Shown: one piece after another, positions 1 through 8,058 of the stretch
Layout: each line of letters opens with the position of its first letter
Numbering within the stretch: position 1 is the stretch's first letter
Origin: Brumimicrobium sp964585545
GTDB taxonomy: Bacteria; Bacteroidota; Bacteroidia; Flavobacteriales_D; Crocinitomicaceae
Direction of reading: 5' to 3'
NCBI GenBank assembly: GCA_964585545.1
Contig: CAZPDT010000019.1
Span: 1 to 46,463, forward strand
Length of the DNA: 46,463 nt
Position numbers and translations under genes: made by a program
Notes under the pieces: generated by a model
What the model was told of the DNA's origin: nothing
Seen by the model: only the letters and a program-made list of their open reading frames with translations
Databases searched by the model: none

Positions 1-2
1 TT

Positions 3-125
3 GTTTTTTTTAATAAATTAGTTTTATATTTGGGGGGAGTTGTGCAACAGGCACAAGGTTTATACACCGTAAAAATCAGGAATGCAGAAATCTATGCAAC
101 CGCTTCAATTGCAATCAAAAATTAA
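3..125 (+). CDS. Partial 3' end of a probable type IX-secreted protein
   Basis: An open frame enters from the left edge and stops at TAA 123-125. Its last ~25 residues (…QAQGLYTVKIRNAEIYATASIAIKN) have the shape of a type IX secretion sorting tail: an 'L..QAQGLYTVKI' strand followed by a short hydrophobic terminal strand ending in I-K. Upstream of about position 40 the frame is low-complexity (poly-T, then a run of G) and does not look like ordinary coding sequence, so the protein may be frameshifted or truncated. It converges on priA. Only the tail can be judged from this window. Confidence 0.45.
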   Translation, partial: VFFNKLVLYLGGVVQQAQGLYTVKIRNAEIYATASIAIKN

Positions 126-194
126 TCAAATTTATAGATAAAACCTGCTTTATTCATGGATAAATCGGTATAAACATCAGTTTTTGACCAGTGA

Positions 195-2675
195 TTATAA
201 TGGGTCGACATCTATTGATAGTCTCACCGATTTATTTCGAGGCATTGCATAAAATTCATTAATTTTCTTGCGCAACAAGTCTTTTACCTTTCGGTTGGAG
301 GCTTTTTGTTCGATTTTTAAGCGGATTACCTTTAGATAATTATTGTGGATTCGTTTCACTACAGGTGATTCTGGACCTAACACTCTAGAACCAAAAGGTA
401 CTTTTAGCAAGTCCGCTAAATCGCCCGCCATAAGCTCCAATTGATTTGGATCTTTGTGTTTGAGTGTAAGTTGAATCATTTTATAAAATGGAGGATAAAA
501 ATAATTCTTCCTTTCTAAAAGTTCAGTATTGTACATTTCAACATAATTGTGGTCAATCACATATTGTATTACCCAATGATCGGGATCATGCGTTTGAATC
601 ACAACTGTTCCCCTTTTGGACTTTCTTCCTGCTCGACCTGCTACCTGTGACATCAACTGGTAACTTCTTTCAAAAGACCGAAAATCAGGTCGGTTCAACA
701 TCATATCGGCGTCCAGTACACCAACTAAACTTACATTATCAAAGTCTAAACCCTTGGTTACCATTTGTGTCCCTACAAGAATATCAATTTCTCTTTCCTT
801 AAAGTCATTGAGGATTTTTTCATAACTATTTTTTTGACGGGTTGTATCCAAGTCCAAACGTTGCACTTTTACACCTGGAAGAATTATTGTCAATTCATCT
901 TCAATTTTTTCCGTTCCAAAACCTATCATTTTGAGTCGATTACTTCCACATTCCGGGCAAGCACCCATTGGTGGTGTGTAATAGCTACAATAATGACATT
1001 TTAATATATTCTGGTTTTTATGGTAGGTTAAAGAAACATCACAATTTTTACAATGGGGATTCCATCCGCATACCTCACAAGCCCAAATTGGATTATAGCC
1101 CCGCCTGTTTTGGAACAAAATAATTTGCTCTTTATTATCTAAGGCACTTTTCATTCTATCCACTAAAAAACTAGAGAAAATCGACTGCATGGTTTTTTCC
1201 TTCTTCTCCTTTTTAATGTTAGCAGTAAAGATTTTTGGCAACTGTAGGTTTCCAAACCGCTTTTCTAAAACAACCAATCCATATTTTCCGCTTTTTGCAT
1301 TGTAGTATGTTTCCAATGCCGGTGTAGCAGAACCCAACAGTACCTTTGCATTGTGAAAGGAACGCAATACAATTGCTGTATCTCTTCCATTGTACCGCGG
1401 ACTTGGATCGTATTGTTTGAATGAAGACTCATGCTCCTCATCAATAATGATTAAACCTAAATTTCTAAAGGGTAAAAACACTGCACTTCTGGCACCAAGT
1501 ATAATCTGAAATTGACTTGTATCATTATGCAAGAGCGCATTCCACACCTCTACCCTTTCATTCTGATTAAACTTGGAATGGTAAACACCAATTTTATTTC
1601 CAAAATAATGTTGTAACCGCTGTATTAATTGTGTTGTAAGTGCTATTTCAGGAAGTAAAAACAACACTTGCTTACCCTTATGCAGTTGCTCCTGAATGAG
1701 TTCGACATATATTTCTGTCTTTCCTGAACCCGTTACCCCGTGTAGCAAAACAATATCATTATCCTTAAATGAAGCATTCACCTCGTCCAATGCAATACGT
1801 TGATCGTTAGATAAATCCTTAAAGTCAGAGTCGGCGTCATTTAACTCTGATATTCGAGAAACTTCAAGATATTTTATCTTAAAGATATTGTTTTTCTCAA
1901 GAGTACTCACCGAAGAGTTTGAAGCTCCTTTTTCAATAAGTTTTGGTTTCAAAACAGGTTTAATTTTACCTTCATTAAACGTGCTCAATTGTATAAATAG
2001 CATAAGTGCCTCTAATTGAGACTTCTTTCTATTGTCGGCTTCAAACCTTTCAATTAACTTCTTTATTTGATCTTCTGATTGATAATTGGATTCAAGAAAT
2101 ACAAAAGGTTGTGTTTTCGGTCTGTATTTTTGTTTGAGTTCTTCTTTTGAAATCACCACCCGTTTTTCAATTAAGGTTTTAATTATGGGTTGTATAGTTT
2201 TGATTCCAAGAATATCTGAAATTTCTTTAAGGTCCAATTCTTCTTGAATCTCTAATGCCTCAAACACCTGATACTCTCTATCTGTCAACAACTCTATATT
2301 CCCCTCATATTCAGGATGGAGTAGGATTTTTGTTTCACTTCCTAGTTTAAAATTAGAAGGCAATGCAGCATTCATAACATCTCCAATGGGTGCCATATAA
2401 TAATCAGATATCCAACTCCAAAGCTTGTATTGATTTCCTGTAATTATAGGTTGATCATCTAAAACAGCTTCGACATATTTGGTCTGGTATTTGGGTACGT
2501 TTTCATGAATATTTATGATGATTCCTGTTTGTAATTTAGATCGGCCAAATGGTACAATAACCCTCACTCCTTTCTTAAGATGTTCATTCATATCAAATGG
2601 AACACGATAGGTAAAGGGTTTATCAATGGGGACGGGTAAAATAACATCCACAAAATATGTCTTTCTTTCTTGCAC
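195..2675 (-). CDS. priA: Primosomal protein N' (replication restart helicase PriA)
   Basis: PriA is a 3'-5' superfamily 2 helicase that recognises stalled forks and D-loops and reloads the replicative helicase. The 826-residue protein has the N-terminal 3'BD fold (FVDVILPVPIDKPFTYRVP near residues 8-26), Walker A GVTGSGKTE (~315-323), the DEEH box (IIIDEEHE) and, after it, the paired zinc-binding cysteines of PriA (CEVCGWNPHCKNCD … CHYC … CPECG). The C-terminal helicase motif QVAGRAGR follows. Its length is somewhat above the E. coli protein (732), as is common in Bacteroidota. The start codon is GTG (2673-2675 read on the minus strand); there is no ATG before the conserved N-terminus. A TAnnTTTG element lies only four bases upstream of it. 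Confidence 0.95.
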   Translation of the reverse strand: MQERKTYFVDVILPVPIDKPFTYRVPFDMNEHLKKGVRVIVPFGRSKLQTGIIINIHENVPKYQTKYVEAVLDDQPIITGNQYKLWSWISDYYMAPIGDVMNAALPSNFKLGSETKILLHPEYEGNIELLTDREYQVFEALEIQEELDLKEISDILGIKTIQPIIKTLIEKRVVISKEELKQKYRPKTQPFVFLESNYQSEDQIKKLIERFEADNRKKSQLEALMLFIQLSTFNEGKIKPVLKPKLIEKGASNSSVSTLEKNNIFKIKYLEVSRISELNDADSDFKDLSNDQRIALDEVNASFKDNDIVLLHGVTGSGKTEIYVELIQEQLHKGKQVLFLLPEIALTTQLIQRLQHYFGNKIGVYHSKFNQNERVEVWNALLHNDTSQFQIILGARSAVFLPFRNLGLIIIDEEHESSFKQYDPSPRYNGRDTAIVLRSFHNAKVLLGSATPALETYYNAKSGKYGLVVLEKRFGNLQLPKIFTANIKKEKKEKTMQSIFSSFLVDRMKSALDNKEQIILFQNRRGYNPIWACEVCGWNPHCKNCDVSLTYHKNQNILKCHYCSYYTPPMGACPECGSNRLKMIGFGTEKIEDELTIILPGVKVQRLDLDTTRQKNSYEKILNDFKEREIDILVGTQMVTKGLDFDNVSLVGVLDADMMLNRPDFRSFERSYQLMSQVAGRAGRKSKRGTVVIQTHDPDHWVIQYVIDHNYVEMYNTELLERKNYFYPPFYKMIQLTLKHKDPNQLELMAGDLADLLKVPFGSRVLGPESPVVKRIHNNYLKVIRLKIEQKASNRKVKDLLRKKINEFYAMPRNKSVRLSIDVDPL

Positions 2676-2679
2676 TTTT

Positions 2680-2687
2680 CAAAGATA
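2680..2687 (-). promoter_or_regulatory. TAnnTTTG promoter element of priA
   Basis: On the minus strand this reads TATCTTTG, an exact match to the Bacteroidota -7 consensus. It ends four bases before the GTG start of priA, so transcription would begin at or next to the start codon. No clear -33 TTTG is visible. This is a prediction from the motif alone. Confidence 0.5.
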
Positions 2688-2689
2688 TG

Positions 2690-2731
2690 ATTTTAGATGG
2701 TAGATTTTAGATTTTAGATGGTAGATTTTAG
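2690..2731. repeat. 21-bp perfect tandem duplication (TAGATTTTAG family)
   Basis: Two adjacent identical 21-bp units (2690-2710 and 2711-2731) of the form attttagatggtagattttag lie just upstream of priA. A related unit with two differences occurs at 17355-17375, so this is a small dispersed intergenic repeat family. No function is evident. Confidence 0.75.
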
Positions 2732-2941
2732 AAGGTGGATTGATGGTTTTAGACACAAGACCTGTATATTCATGTAAAATTGGTGAATAATTGGGGTTAT
2801 TCTGGTTGTTCTAACTACCAAATATTCATCTATAACAACAGATTTGTTGAATTTAAGGGGCTTTTATTTAAATACTTTTGGATAGTTGTGAAATTTAACT
2901 GAAATTTAAGTTTTAACTTTTATTTATCGGTATTTTATCCC

Positions 2942-2949
2942 TATATTTG
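2942..2949 (+). promoter_or_regulatory. TAnnTTTG promoter element of ssrA
   Basis: TATATTTG matches the Bacteroidota -7 element and lies 15 bases upstream of the mature tmRNA 5' end. That leaves room for a short 5' leader to be removed by RNase P. Confidence 0.6.
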
Positions 2950-2964
2950 TATCACTAATGTCTT

Positions 2965-3367
2965 GGGGCTGACTTGGATTTGACAGCAACTGCGGACGAT
3001 TAGTATAAGCATGTCGAGCCATGTGGTGCGTCTCGTAAAACTCTGGTCACAAAACATAATTGACAATAATATGTCATATAACCTCGCAGCATAGTAACTA
3101 AGTTACTAGGCTTAATCCACTCCGAAGAACAGTAAGAGGGACGAGTTCCTCCCTGGTTCTCCCGTCTCAAGAGCGCCAGAACACGAGGGATTAGCAAATT
3201 GAGAATAGCTGGCAAACGGCTTCTGTTTGGTAGTGAAATTTAATGAAGATAAGTTATGGTAAGGGTGTTTATGTCCGTTCTATAATCGAAAAAACAATCA
3301 TAAACTAAACATGTAGAAACCTAGTTGTTTCATTGTTTGGACGAGGGTTCGAACCCCTCCAGCTCCA
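2965..3367 (+). ncRNA. ssrA: tmRNA (SsrA)
   Basis: tmRNA rescues ribosomes stalled on broken mRNAs by acting first as alanyl-tRNA and then as a short message encoding a proteolysis tag. The 5' end GGGGCTGACTTGGATTTGAC is the tmRNA signature. It pairs over seven bases (2965-2971) with CAGCTCC (3360-3366), giving G1-C, G2-C and the G3-U wobble recognised by alanyl-tRNA synthetase. The T arm is textbook: stem GAGGG/CCCTC around loop TTCGAAC (3343-3359). The discriminator is A3367; CCA is not encoded and must be added. The message part most likely resumes at GAC 3062 and reads DNNMSYNLAA before the stops TAG TAA (3092-3097). The resume codon is inferred from the in-frame stop and the terminal -LAA. 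Predicted peptides overlapping this locus are not genes. Confidence 0.95.
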
Positions 3368-3381
3368 CAAAACAATTTTGA

Positions 3382-3416
3382 GCAAGAGTAATGAGCATAC
3401 AGCGATTTACTCTTGC
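3382..3416. terminator. Stem-loop between ssrA and the SMR gene
   Basis: GCAAGAGTAA (3382-3391) pairs perfectly with TTACTCTTGC (3407-3416) around a 15-base loop. It sits 14 bases after tmRNA and 45 bases after the stop of the convergent transporter gene. An A-run follows on the plus strand and no clean U-run follows on either strand, so it is a plausible but not classical shared terminator. Confidence 0.45.
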
Positions 3417-3461
3417 GAAAAAAAAATATTTTTTCCTCCAGACTCAAACTCAAACACAACA

Positions 3462-3800
3462 CTATTTCGCACTTACCACCTGCAATCCTACAACCGATAA
3501 AATCAATGTAGAAAGAAAAAGAATCCGCCAAAAACTAATCGGTTCTTTAAATAGAACAATGCCGAGTATAACAGTTCCCACCGCTCCAATTGCTCCCCAA
3601 ACTGCATAAGCTGTTCCAACAGGAATGCCATTGGTGCCACCCATCGCCTTATAGAGTAAAAACATACTGACACAAACATTAATGGCGAAGGACAAAATCC
3701 ACCACCAAAAAACACTCCCTGAGCTTTCCTGTGCTTTTCCTAGACTAACGGCAAACCCTGTCTCAAAGAGTCCTCCCAAAATCAATAGCATCCAATTCAT
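3462..3800 (-). CDS. SMR family transporter, SugE/Gdx-like
   Basis: Small multidrug resistance proteins are four-helix, dual-topology dimers that exchange protons for cationic substrates. The SugE/Gdx branch exports guanidinium and quaternary ammonium ions. The protein has four hydrophobic helices, the essential membrane-embedded Glu in helix 1 (GGLFETGFAVSLGKAQ) and the family signature GTAYAVWGAIGAVGT. I chose ATG 3800 (MNWMLL…) over ATG 3806: AGGA sits six bases before it on the minus strand, and the glutamate then becomes residue 13, as in Gdx proteins. Helix 1 departs from typical SugE (Phe-Ala in place of Trp-Ala after the Glu), so substrate range cannot be assigned firmly. I see no guanidine riboswitch upstream. 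Confidence 0.85.
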   Translation of the reverse strand: MNWMLLILGGLFETGFAVSLGKAQESSGSVFWWWILSFAINVCVSMFLLYKAMGGTNGIPVGTAYAVWGAIGAVGTVILGIVLFKEPISFWRILFLSTLILSVVGLQVVSAK

Positions 3801-3806
3801 TGTCAT

Positions 3807-4197
3807 TCCTAAGTATTTAATTTGTTTTAAAGATAAAATATAATCATGAATAATGTAAGTTAAATCATAATCAGTTTCATTCTTTTAATTCTAACATTTA
3901 ATCAAACTCCATTTGGTGCTTGAAATGACAATCCTTTATTTTACACTTTAACAATTATTATAGGTCGAATGTTATTGCTTATGCCTACCTATTATTCACT
4001 AATTTATATTAAAGTTGCTCTAAAATGATCAAAAAGTACTTACAGTTTAATTTAATGGAGTACAATTGGCAGGGAAATATGATTAAATTCATTTTGTCTT
4101 CAGAATATGGTTATTAATTTTCAATTTTACATTGGAATCCATACCTTCGAAGCTTCTTTTTATAAGGATATTAATTGATTAAAATTATTTGAAATTT
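3807..4197. other. Intergenic region between divergent sugE-like and KAS III-like genes
   Basis: About 390 bases, strongly AT-rich. A one-mismatch -7 element (TATCTTTA on the minus strand) could drive the transporter gene. I see no exact TAnnTTTG for the plus-strand gene, no strong hairpin, no tRNA and no coding-like frame. Confidence 0.5.
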
Positions 4198-5259
4198 ATG
4201 GCAATAAAATTTACAGGTATCGGAAGTTGCATACCCCAAAACACCATTAAAAACAGTGCTTTTTTAGAAAAAAGATTTAAAAATCCTGATGGTAGTTCTG
4301 TGCCTGGTTCTAATGATTTAATCATTAAAAAGTTCAAGGCCATAACAGGCATAAGTGAACGGCGTTATGCGGATGAGGATGTAACCAGTTCAGACCTTGC
4401 GGCAATAGCGGCAAAAAGAGCCATTGAAAATGCTCAAATTGACCCAGAAACATTAGATTATATTATTGTTGCTCAAAATTTTGGAGATGTAAAACACAAT
4501 CGTACTCAAAGTGATGCCGTTCCGAGTTTGGCTTCTCGGGTTAAACATCATTTAAAGATTGAAAATCCTTCATGTGTTGCCTATGATGTTATTTTTGGCT
4601 GTCCTGGCTGGCTCCAAGGTGTGATTCAAGCGCATGCCTTTATTAAATCGGGAATTGCCAAAAAATGCTTGGTTATCGGTGCTGAAACTTTATCGCGTGT
4701 GATTGACCCGCATGACCGAGACAGTATGATATTTAGCGATGGAGCAGGCGCAACTGTAATTGAAGATCTTCCAGATCAAAAAGGCGGGATTATTGCACAT
4801 AAGTCAGAAACATACAGTAAAGATGAAGCCTATTATCTTACTTTCGAAGAGTCTTATAATAAAGACCACGATACTGGTATACGCTATATCAAAATGAATG
4901 GCAGAAAAATCTATAACTTCACCTTAAGTCATGTCCCAGCAGCAATGAAAACTTGTTTGGATAAAAGTGGTGTAGACATTAAGGATGTTAAGAAACTGTT
5001 TCTTCATCAAGCCAATGAAAAAATGGACGATGCCATCTGCGAACGCTTTTATCAACTCTACAATATGGAAGTGCCAAAACACATTATGCCAATGAGTATT
5101 GGAGAATTGGGTAACAGCTCCGTAGCAACGCTCCCTACATTATTGGATTTGGTAAAAAAACATAAAATCAAAAATCAAGAATTAAATGCAGGAGACATAA
5201 TTGTACTTGCAAGTGTTGGAGCAGGTATGAACATCAATGCAATGGTTTATCAGTTTTAG
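4198..5259 (+). CDS. 3-oxoacyl-ACP synthase III-like enzyme (KAS III family)
   Basis: KAS III enzymes condense an acyl-CoA starter with malonyl-ACP. The 353-residue protein shows the thiolase-fold pattern with the Cys-His-Asn triad: Cys135 in FGCPGWLQG, His270 in LFLHQAN and Asn306 in ELGNSSVATLP, and the terminal glycine-rich GAGMN. I chose ATG 4198 (MAIKFTGIG…); the frame extends three codons further to a TTG, which adds nothing conserved. The gene stands alone, with no acpP, fabD or fabF beside it and a single-gene transcript likely. It is therefore probably an accessory synthase rather than the housekeeping FabH. The replaced signature (GCPG instead of the common ACAG/ACSG) supports that. 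The acyl substrate is unknown. Confidence 0.85.
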   Translation: MAIKFTGIGSCIPQNTIKNSAFLEKRFKNPDGSSVPGSNDLIIKKFKAITGISERRYADEDVTSSDLAAIAAKRAIENAQIDPETLDYIIVAQNFGDVKHNRTQSDAVPSLASRVKHHLKIENPSCVAYDVIFGCPGWLQGVIQAHAFIKSGIAKKCLVIGAETLSRVIDPHDRDSMIFSDGAGATVIEDLPDQKGGIIAHKSETYSKDEAYYLTFEESYNKDHDTGIRYIKMNGRKIYNFTLSHVPAAMKTCLDKSGVDIKDVKKLFLHQANEKMDDAICERFYQLYNMEVPKHIMPMSIGELGNSSVATLPTLLDLVKKHKIKNQELNAGDIIVLASVGAGMNINAMVYQF

Positions 5260-5515
5260 TCTGTATTCGAGGGGCTCAATACAGCGTGTAGGTAATGCAC
5301 ATAATGAATCCCCAATAAGTAGGAATTATTTTAACCATAGTAAATCACGTAGAAGTGTTTAATAATTCCCAGTTATAACCTGTATTATTTAATGTGTTCA
5401 CCAACCATGTGGATTTATATTCCAAAAAAAATGAAACCTTCTATTTTAAACAAATAAAGATACGCATTCGGACAAAGCTGTAAAGAATTCATTCGCGATT
5501 ATAAAATAAAATCTT

Positions 5516-5523
5516 TATCTTTG
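5516..5523 (+). promoter_or_regulatory. TAnnTTTG promoter element of the E1 gene
   Basis: TATCTTTG, an exact match, ends 19 bases before the ATG at 5543. No clear -33 element is seen. Confidence 0.55.
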
Positions 5524-5542
5524 CCTACAAAATTTACCGTAT

Positions 5543-7996
5543 ATGTCAAAAGAAAAAGTCCTTACGGAGGAACCCAATAAAATAGATTTTAAAGAATTTA
5601 AAAAAGAAATAATCGCCGATTATACATTAGCTTGTACTTCGCGTGAAGCGTCTTTATTAGGTCGTCGTGAAGTGCTTATGGGGAAAGCCAAGTTTGGAAT
5701 TTTTGGCGATGGTAAAGAAGTTGCACAAATCGCCTTAGCAAAACAATTTAGAAATGGTGATTTCCGTTCTGGATATTACCGCGATCAAACATTGATGTTT
5801 GCCATTAATGAATTGAACGTACAACAGTATTTTGCAGGACTTTATGCAGAAACAGACTTGGATTTAGAACCGATGTCTGGAGGTCGTCAAATGGGCGGAC
5901 ATTATGCTACTCAAAGTCTAGATGAAAATGGTGAATGGAAGAATTTAATGCAACAAAAAAACAGTTCTTCTGACATCTCCCCTACCAGCGGGCAAATGTC
6001 TCGACTACTAGGATTAGCAATGGCTTCAAAAGTTTATCGTGAACTTGAAGAACTTCATGATAATGAAAAGTTCAAACAATTCTCGAACAAAGGAAACGAG
6101 GTGGCTTTTGGGATGATTGGCGACGCCAGTACATCTGAAGGGCCTTTTTGGGAAACGATGAATGCGGCAGGTGTGTTACAAGTTCCAATGGTTGTTTCTA
6201 TTTGGGATGATGGATATGGAATATCAGTACCTCGAAAATACCAAACAATTAAAGGAAGTATATCTGAGGCATTATCTGGTTTTCAGCGTTCAGAGGAGGA
6301 AAAAGGATTTGAAATATTGACAACAAAAGGATGGGATTATCCCCATTTATGTGTTACTTATGAAAAGGCAGTAAAGATTGCCCGTGAGGAACACTGTCCG
6401 GTTATGGTTCACGTTCAGGAGGTTAATCAGCCTCAGGGACATTCTACATCAGGATCCCATGAACGATATAAATCTAAAGAACGCCTACAATGGGAAGAAG
6501 AATTTGATTCAGTTGCCAAATTTAAAGCATTTATCCTTCAGTTTAGGAATGAAAATGGAGAAAGTATTGCAACTGCTGAAGAACTTGAAGCAATAGAAAA
6601 GGAAGCTAAAAAAACTGTTCGGACACAGCAAAAGGCCGCTTGGAAAGATTTTAGATCAAGTATAGACAAGGACTTGAATACCGCAGTACAATTGATGAAA
6701 AATCTGGCTGAAGAAAGTGAAAATGGTTCTTTTATTAATAAGGAAATTGAAACTTTAACAGAAACTGTAGACCCAATCAGAAAAGAAATATTCAATTCAA
6801 TCAATAATGTACTTCGATTGGTTAGAGGAGAAAATGGGTCGGCAAGAACACAATTGATTAAGTGGTATAACGAACAAATCGAAATCAATAAAGAGCGTTA
6901 CAGTTCATTTCTTTACTCACAATCACCTAAGGCTGTTGGGAACATTACTCCTGTTGCGCCAGCTTATGATGGCAGTGGCGACGAAGTGGATGGACGCATT
7001 ATTTTAAGAGATAATTTTGATAAATTATTTGATAAATATCCTGAAATAATAACGTTTGGAGAAGATACAGGACATATTGGTGGGGTGAACCAATCTATGG
7101 AAGGGATGCAAGAAAAATACGGAAAAATTCGTGTTTCTGATACTGGAATTAGAGAAAACACTATTGTTGGTCAAGGTATCGGGATGGCTATGAGAGGATT
7201 ACGTCCACTTGCAGAAATTCAATACCTCGACTATATTATGTTTGCCATCCAAGTTATCTCTGATGACCTTGCTACATTGCAATACAGAACTAAAGGCCAA
7301 CAAAAAGCACCATTGATTATACGGACTCGTGGACATCGTTTGGAAGGTATATGGCACTCTGGTAGTCCAATGGGCATGATTATTAATGCAGCACGTGGAA
7401 TCCATGTTTGTGTTCCTAGAAATATGACACAAGCTGCTGGAATGTACAATACCTTATTTGCTGCAGATGAACCTGCTTTTGTGATTGAACCCCTTAATGG
7501 TTACCGCAAAAAAGAATTGACTCCATCGAATTATGGAGAATTTAGAATTCCTTTGGGAAAAATAGATGTTGTTCAAGAAGGAAAAGATTTAACTATGGTC
7601 AGTTACGGTTCTACCTTTAATATTGCAGAGGAAGCAGCTCAAGAATTACAGAAAATTGGAATCAATGTTGAATTGATTGATGTACAAACTTTATTGCCTT
7701 TTGATTTAGAACATGACATTTCAAAATCATTAGAAAAAACCAACCGTTTATTGATTGTAGACGAAGATGTATCTAGTGGTGCATCAGCTTTTATTTTAGA
7801 TCAAGTATTGGTTAAACAGAAAGGATATTACTTCTTAGATAGTCAGCCTGTTACGGTGAGCGCGAAAGACCATCGTCCTGCTTATTCAACCGATGGTGAT
7901 TACTTCTCAAAGCCCAATCTTGATGACATTTACAATGCAGCATATCAAATTATGCATGAGGCTAACCCTACAGAATATCCTGCTCTATTTGACTAA
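5543..7996 (+). CDS. Fused alpha/beta E1 of a 2-oxoacid dehydrogenase (probably branched-chain)
   Basis: This thiamine-diphosphate enzyme decarboxylates a 2-oxoacid and passes the acyl group to the lipoyl arm of E2. The 817-residue chain joins both E1 subunits. The alpha-like part (~1-400) contains the ThDP/Mg motif GDASTSEG…N (193-207) and a HGHSTSGSHERYKS-like phosphorylation-loop region (GHSTSGSHERYKS). A charged linker (~400-470) follows. The beta-like part (~480-817) contains FGEDTGHIGG, GIRENTIVGQGIGMAMRG and the C-terminal transketolase domain (DVQTLLPFD). Single-chain fusions of this kind are common in Bacteroidota and are often annotated as 2-oxoisovalerate dehydrogenase. No E2 or E3 gene is nearby, so the partner complex is encoded elsewhere and substrate preference is inferred. 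Confidence 0.88.
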   Translation: MSKEKVLTEEPNKIDFKEFKKEIIADYTLACTSREASLLGRREVLMGKAKFGIFGDGKEVAQIALAKQFRNGDFRSGYYRDQTLMFAINELNVQQYFAGLYAETDLDLEPMSGGRQMGGHYATQSLDENGEWKNLMQQKNSSSDISPTSGQMSRLLGLAMASKVYRELEELHDNEKFKQFSNKGNEVAFGMIGDASTSEGPFWETMNAAGVLQVPMVVSIWDDGYGISVPRKYQTIKGSISEALSGFQRSEEEKGFEILTTKGWDYPHLCVTYEKAVKIAREEHCPVMVHVQEVNQPQGHSTSGSHERYKSKERLQWEEEFDSVAKFKAFILQFRNENGESIATAEELEAIEKEAKKTVRTQQKAAWKDFRSSIDKDLNTAVQLMKNLAEESENGSFINKEIETLTETVDPIRKEIFNSINNVLRLVRGENGSARTQLIKWYNEQIEINKERYSSFLYSQSPKAVGNITPVAPAYDGSGDEVDGRIILRDNFDKLFDKYPEIITFGEDTGHIGGVNQSMEGMQEKYGKIRVSDTGIRENTIVGQGIGMAMRGLRPLAEIQYLDYIMFAIQVISDDLATLQYRTKGQQKAPLIIRTRGHRLEGIWHSGSPMGMIINAARGIHVCVPRNMTQAAGMYNTLFAADEPAFVIEPLNGYRKKELTPSNYGEFRIPLGKIDVVQEGKDLTMVSYGSTFNIAEEAAQELQKIGINVELIDVQTLLPFDLEHDISKSLEKTNRLLIVDEDVSSGASAFILDQVLVKQKGYYFLDSQPVTVSAKDHRPAYSTDGDYFSKPNLDDIYNAAYQIMHEANPTEYPALFD

Positions 7997-8058
7997 CAGA
8001 GGCTGGATAGTGGGAGGAATAATTAATATCCCGAAAGAATTACTGTACACGCAAGATA

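Noticed and set aside
3000..3215. Protein-coding frame on the minus strand
   Set aside because: It lies wholly inside the tmRNA gene, whose acceptor stem, T arm and tag are all recognisable.
3807..4197. Guanidine riboswitch controlling the SugE/Gdx-like gene
   Set aside because: I see no paired stem-loops with the ACGR-type loops of guanidine riboswitches in the upstream sequence.
5261..5284. Terminator after the KAS III-like gene
   Set aside because: A 7-bp stem (CTGTATT/AATACAG) exists but the loop is large and no T-run follows.
5543..7996. Tungsten formylmethanofuran dehydrogenase, a name sometimes attached to such fused proteins
   Set aside because: The ThDP motif, E1-beta domain and transketolase C-terminus show a 2-oxoacid dehydrogenase E1; no molybdopterin or tungsten-binding motif is present.
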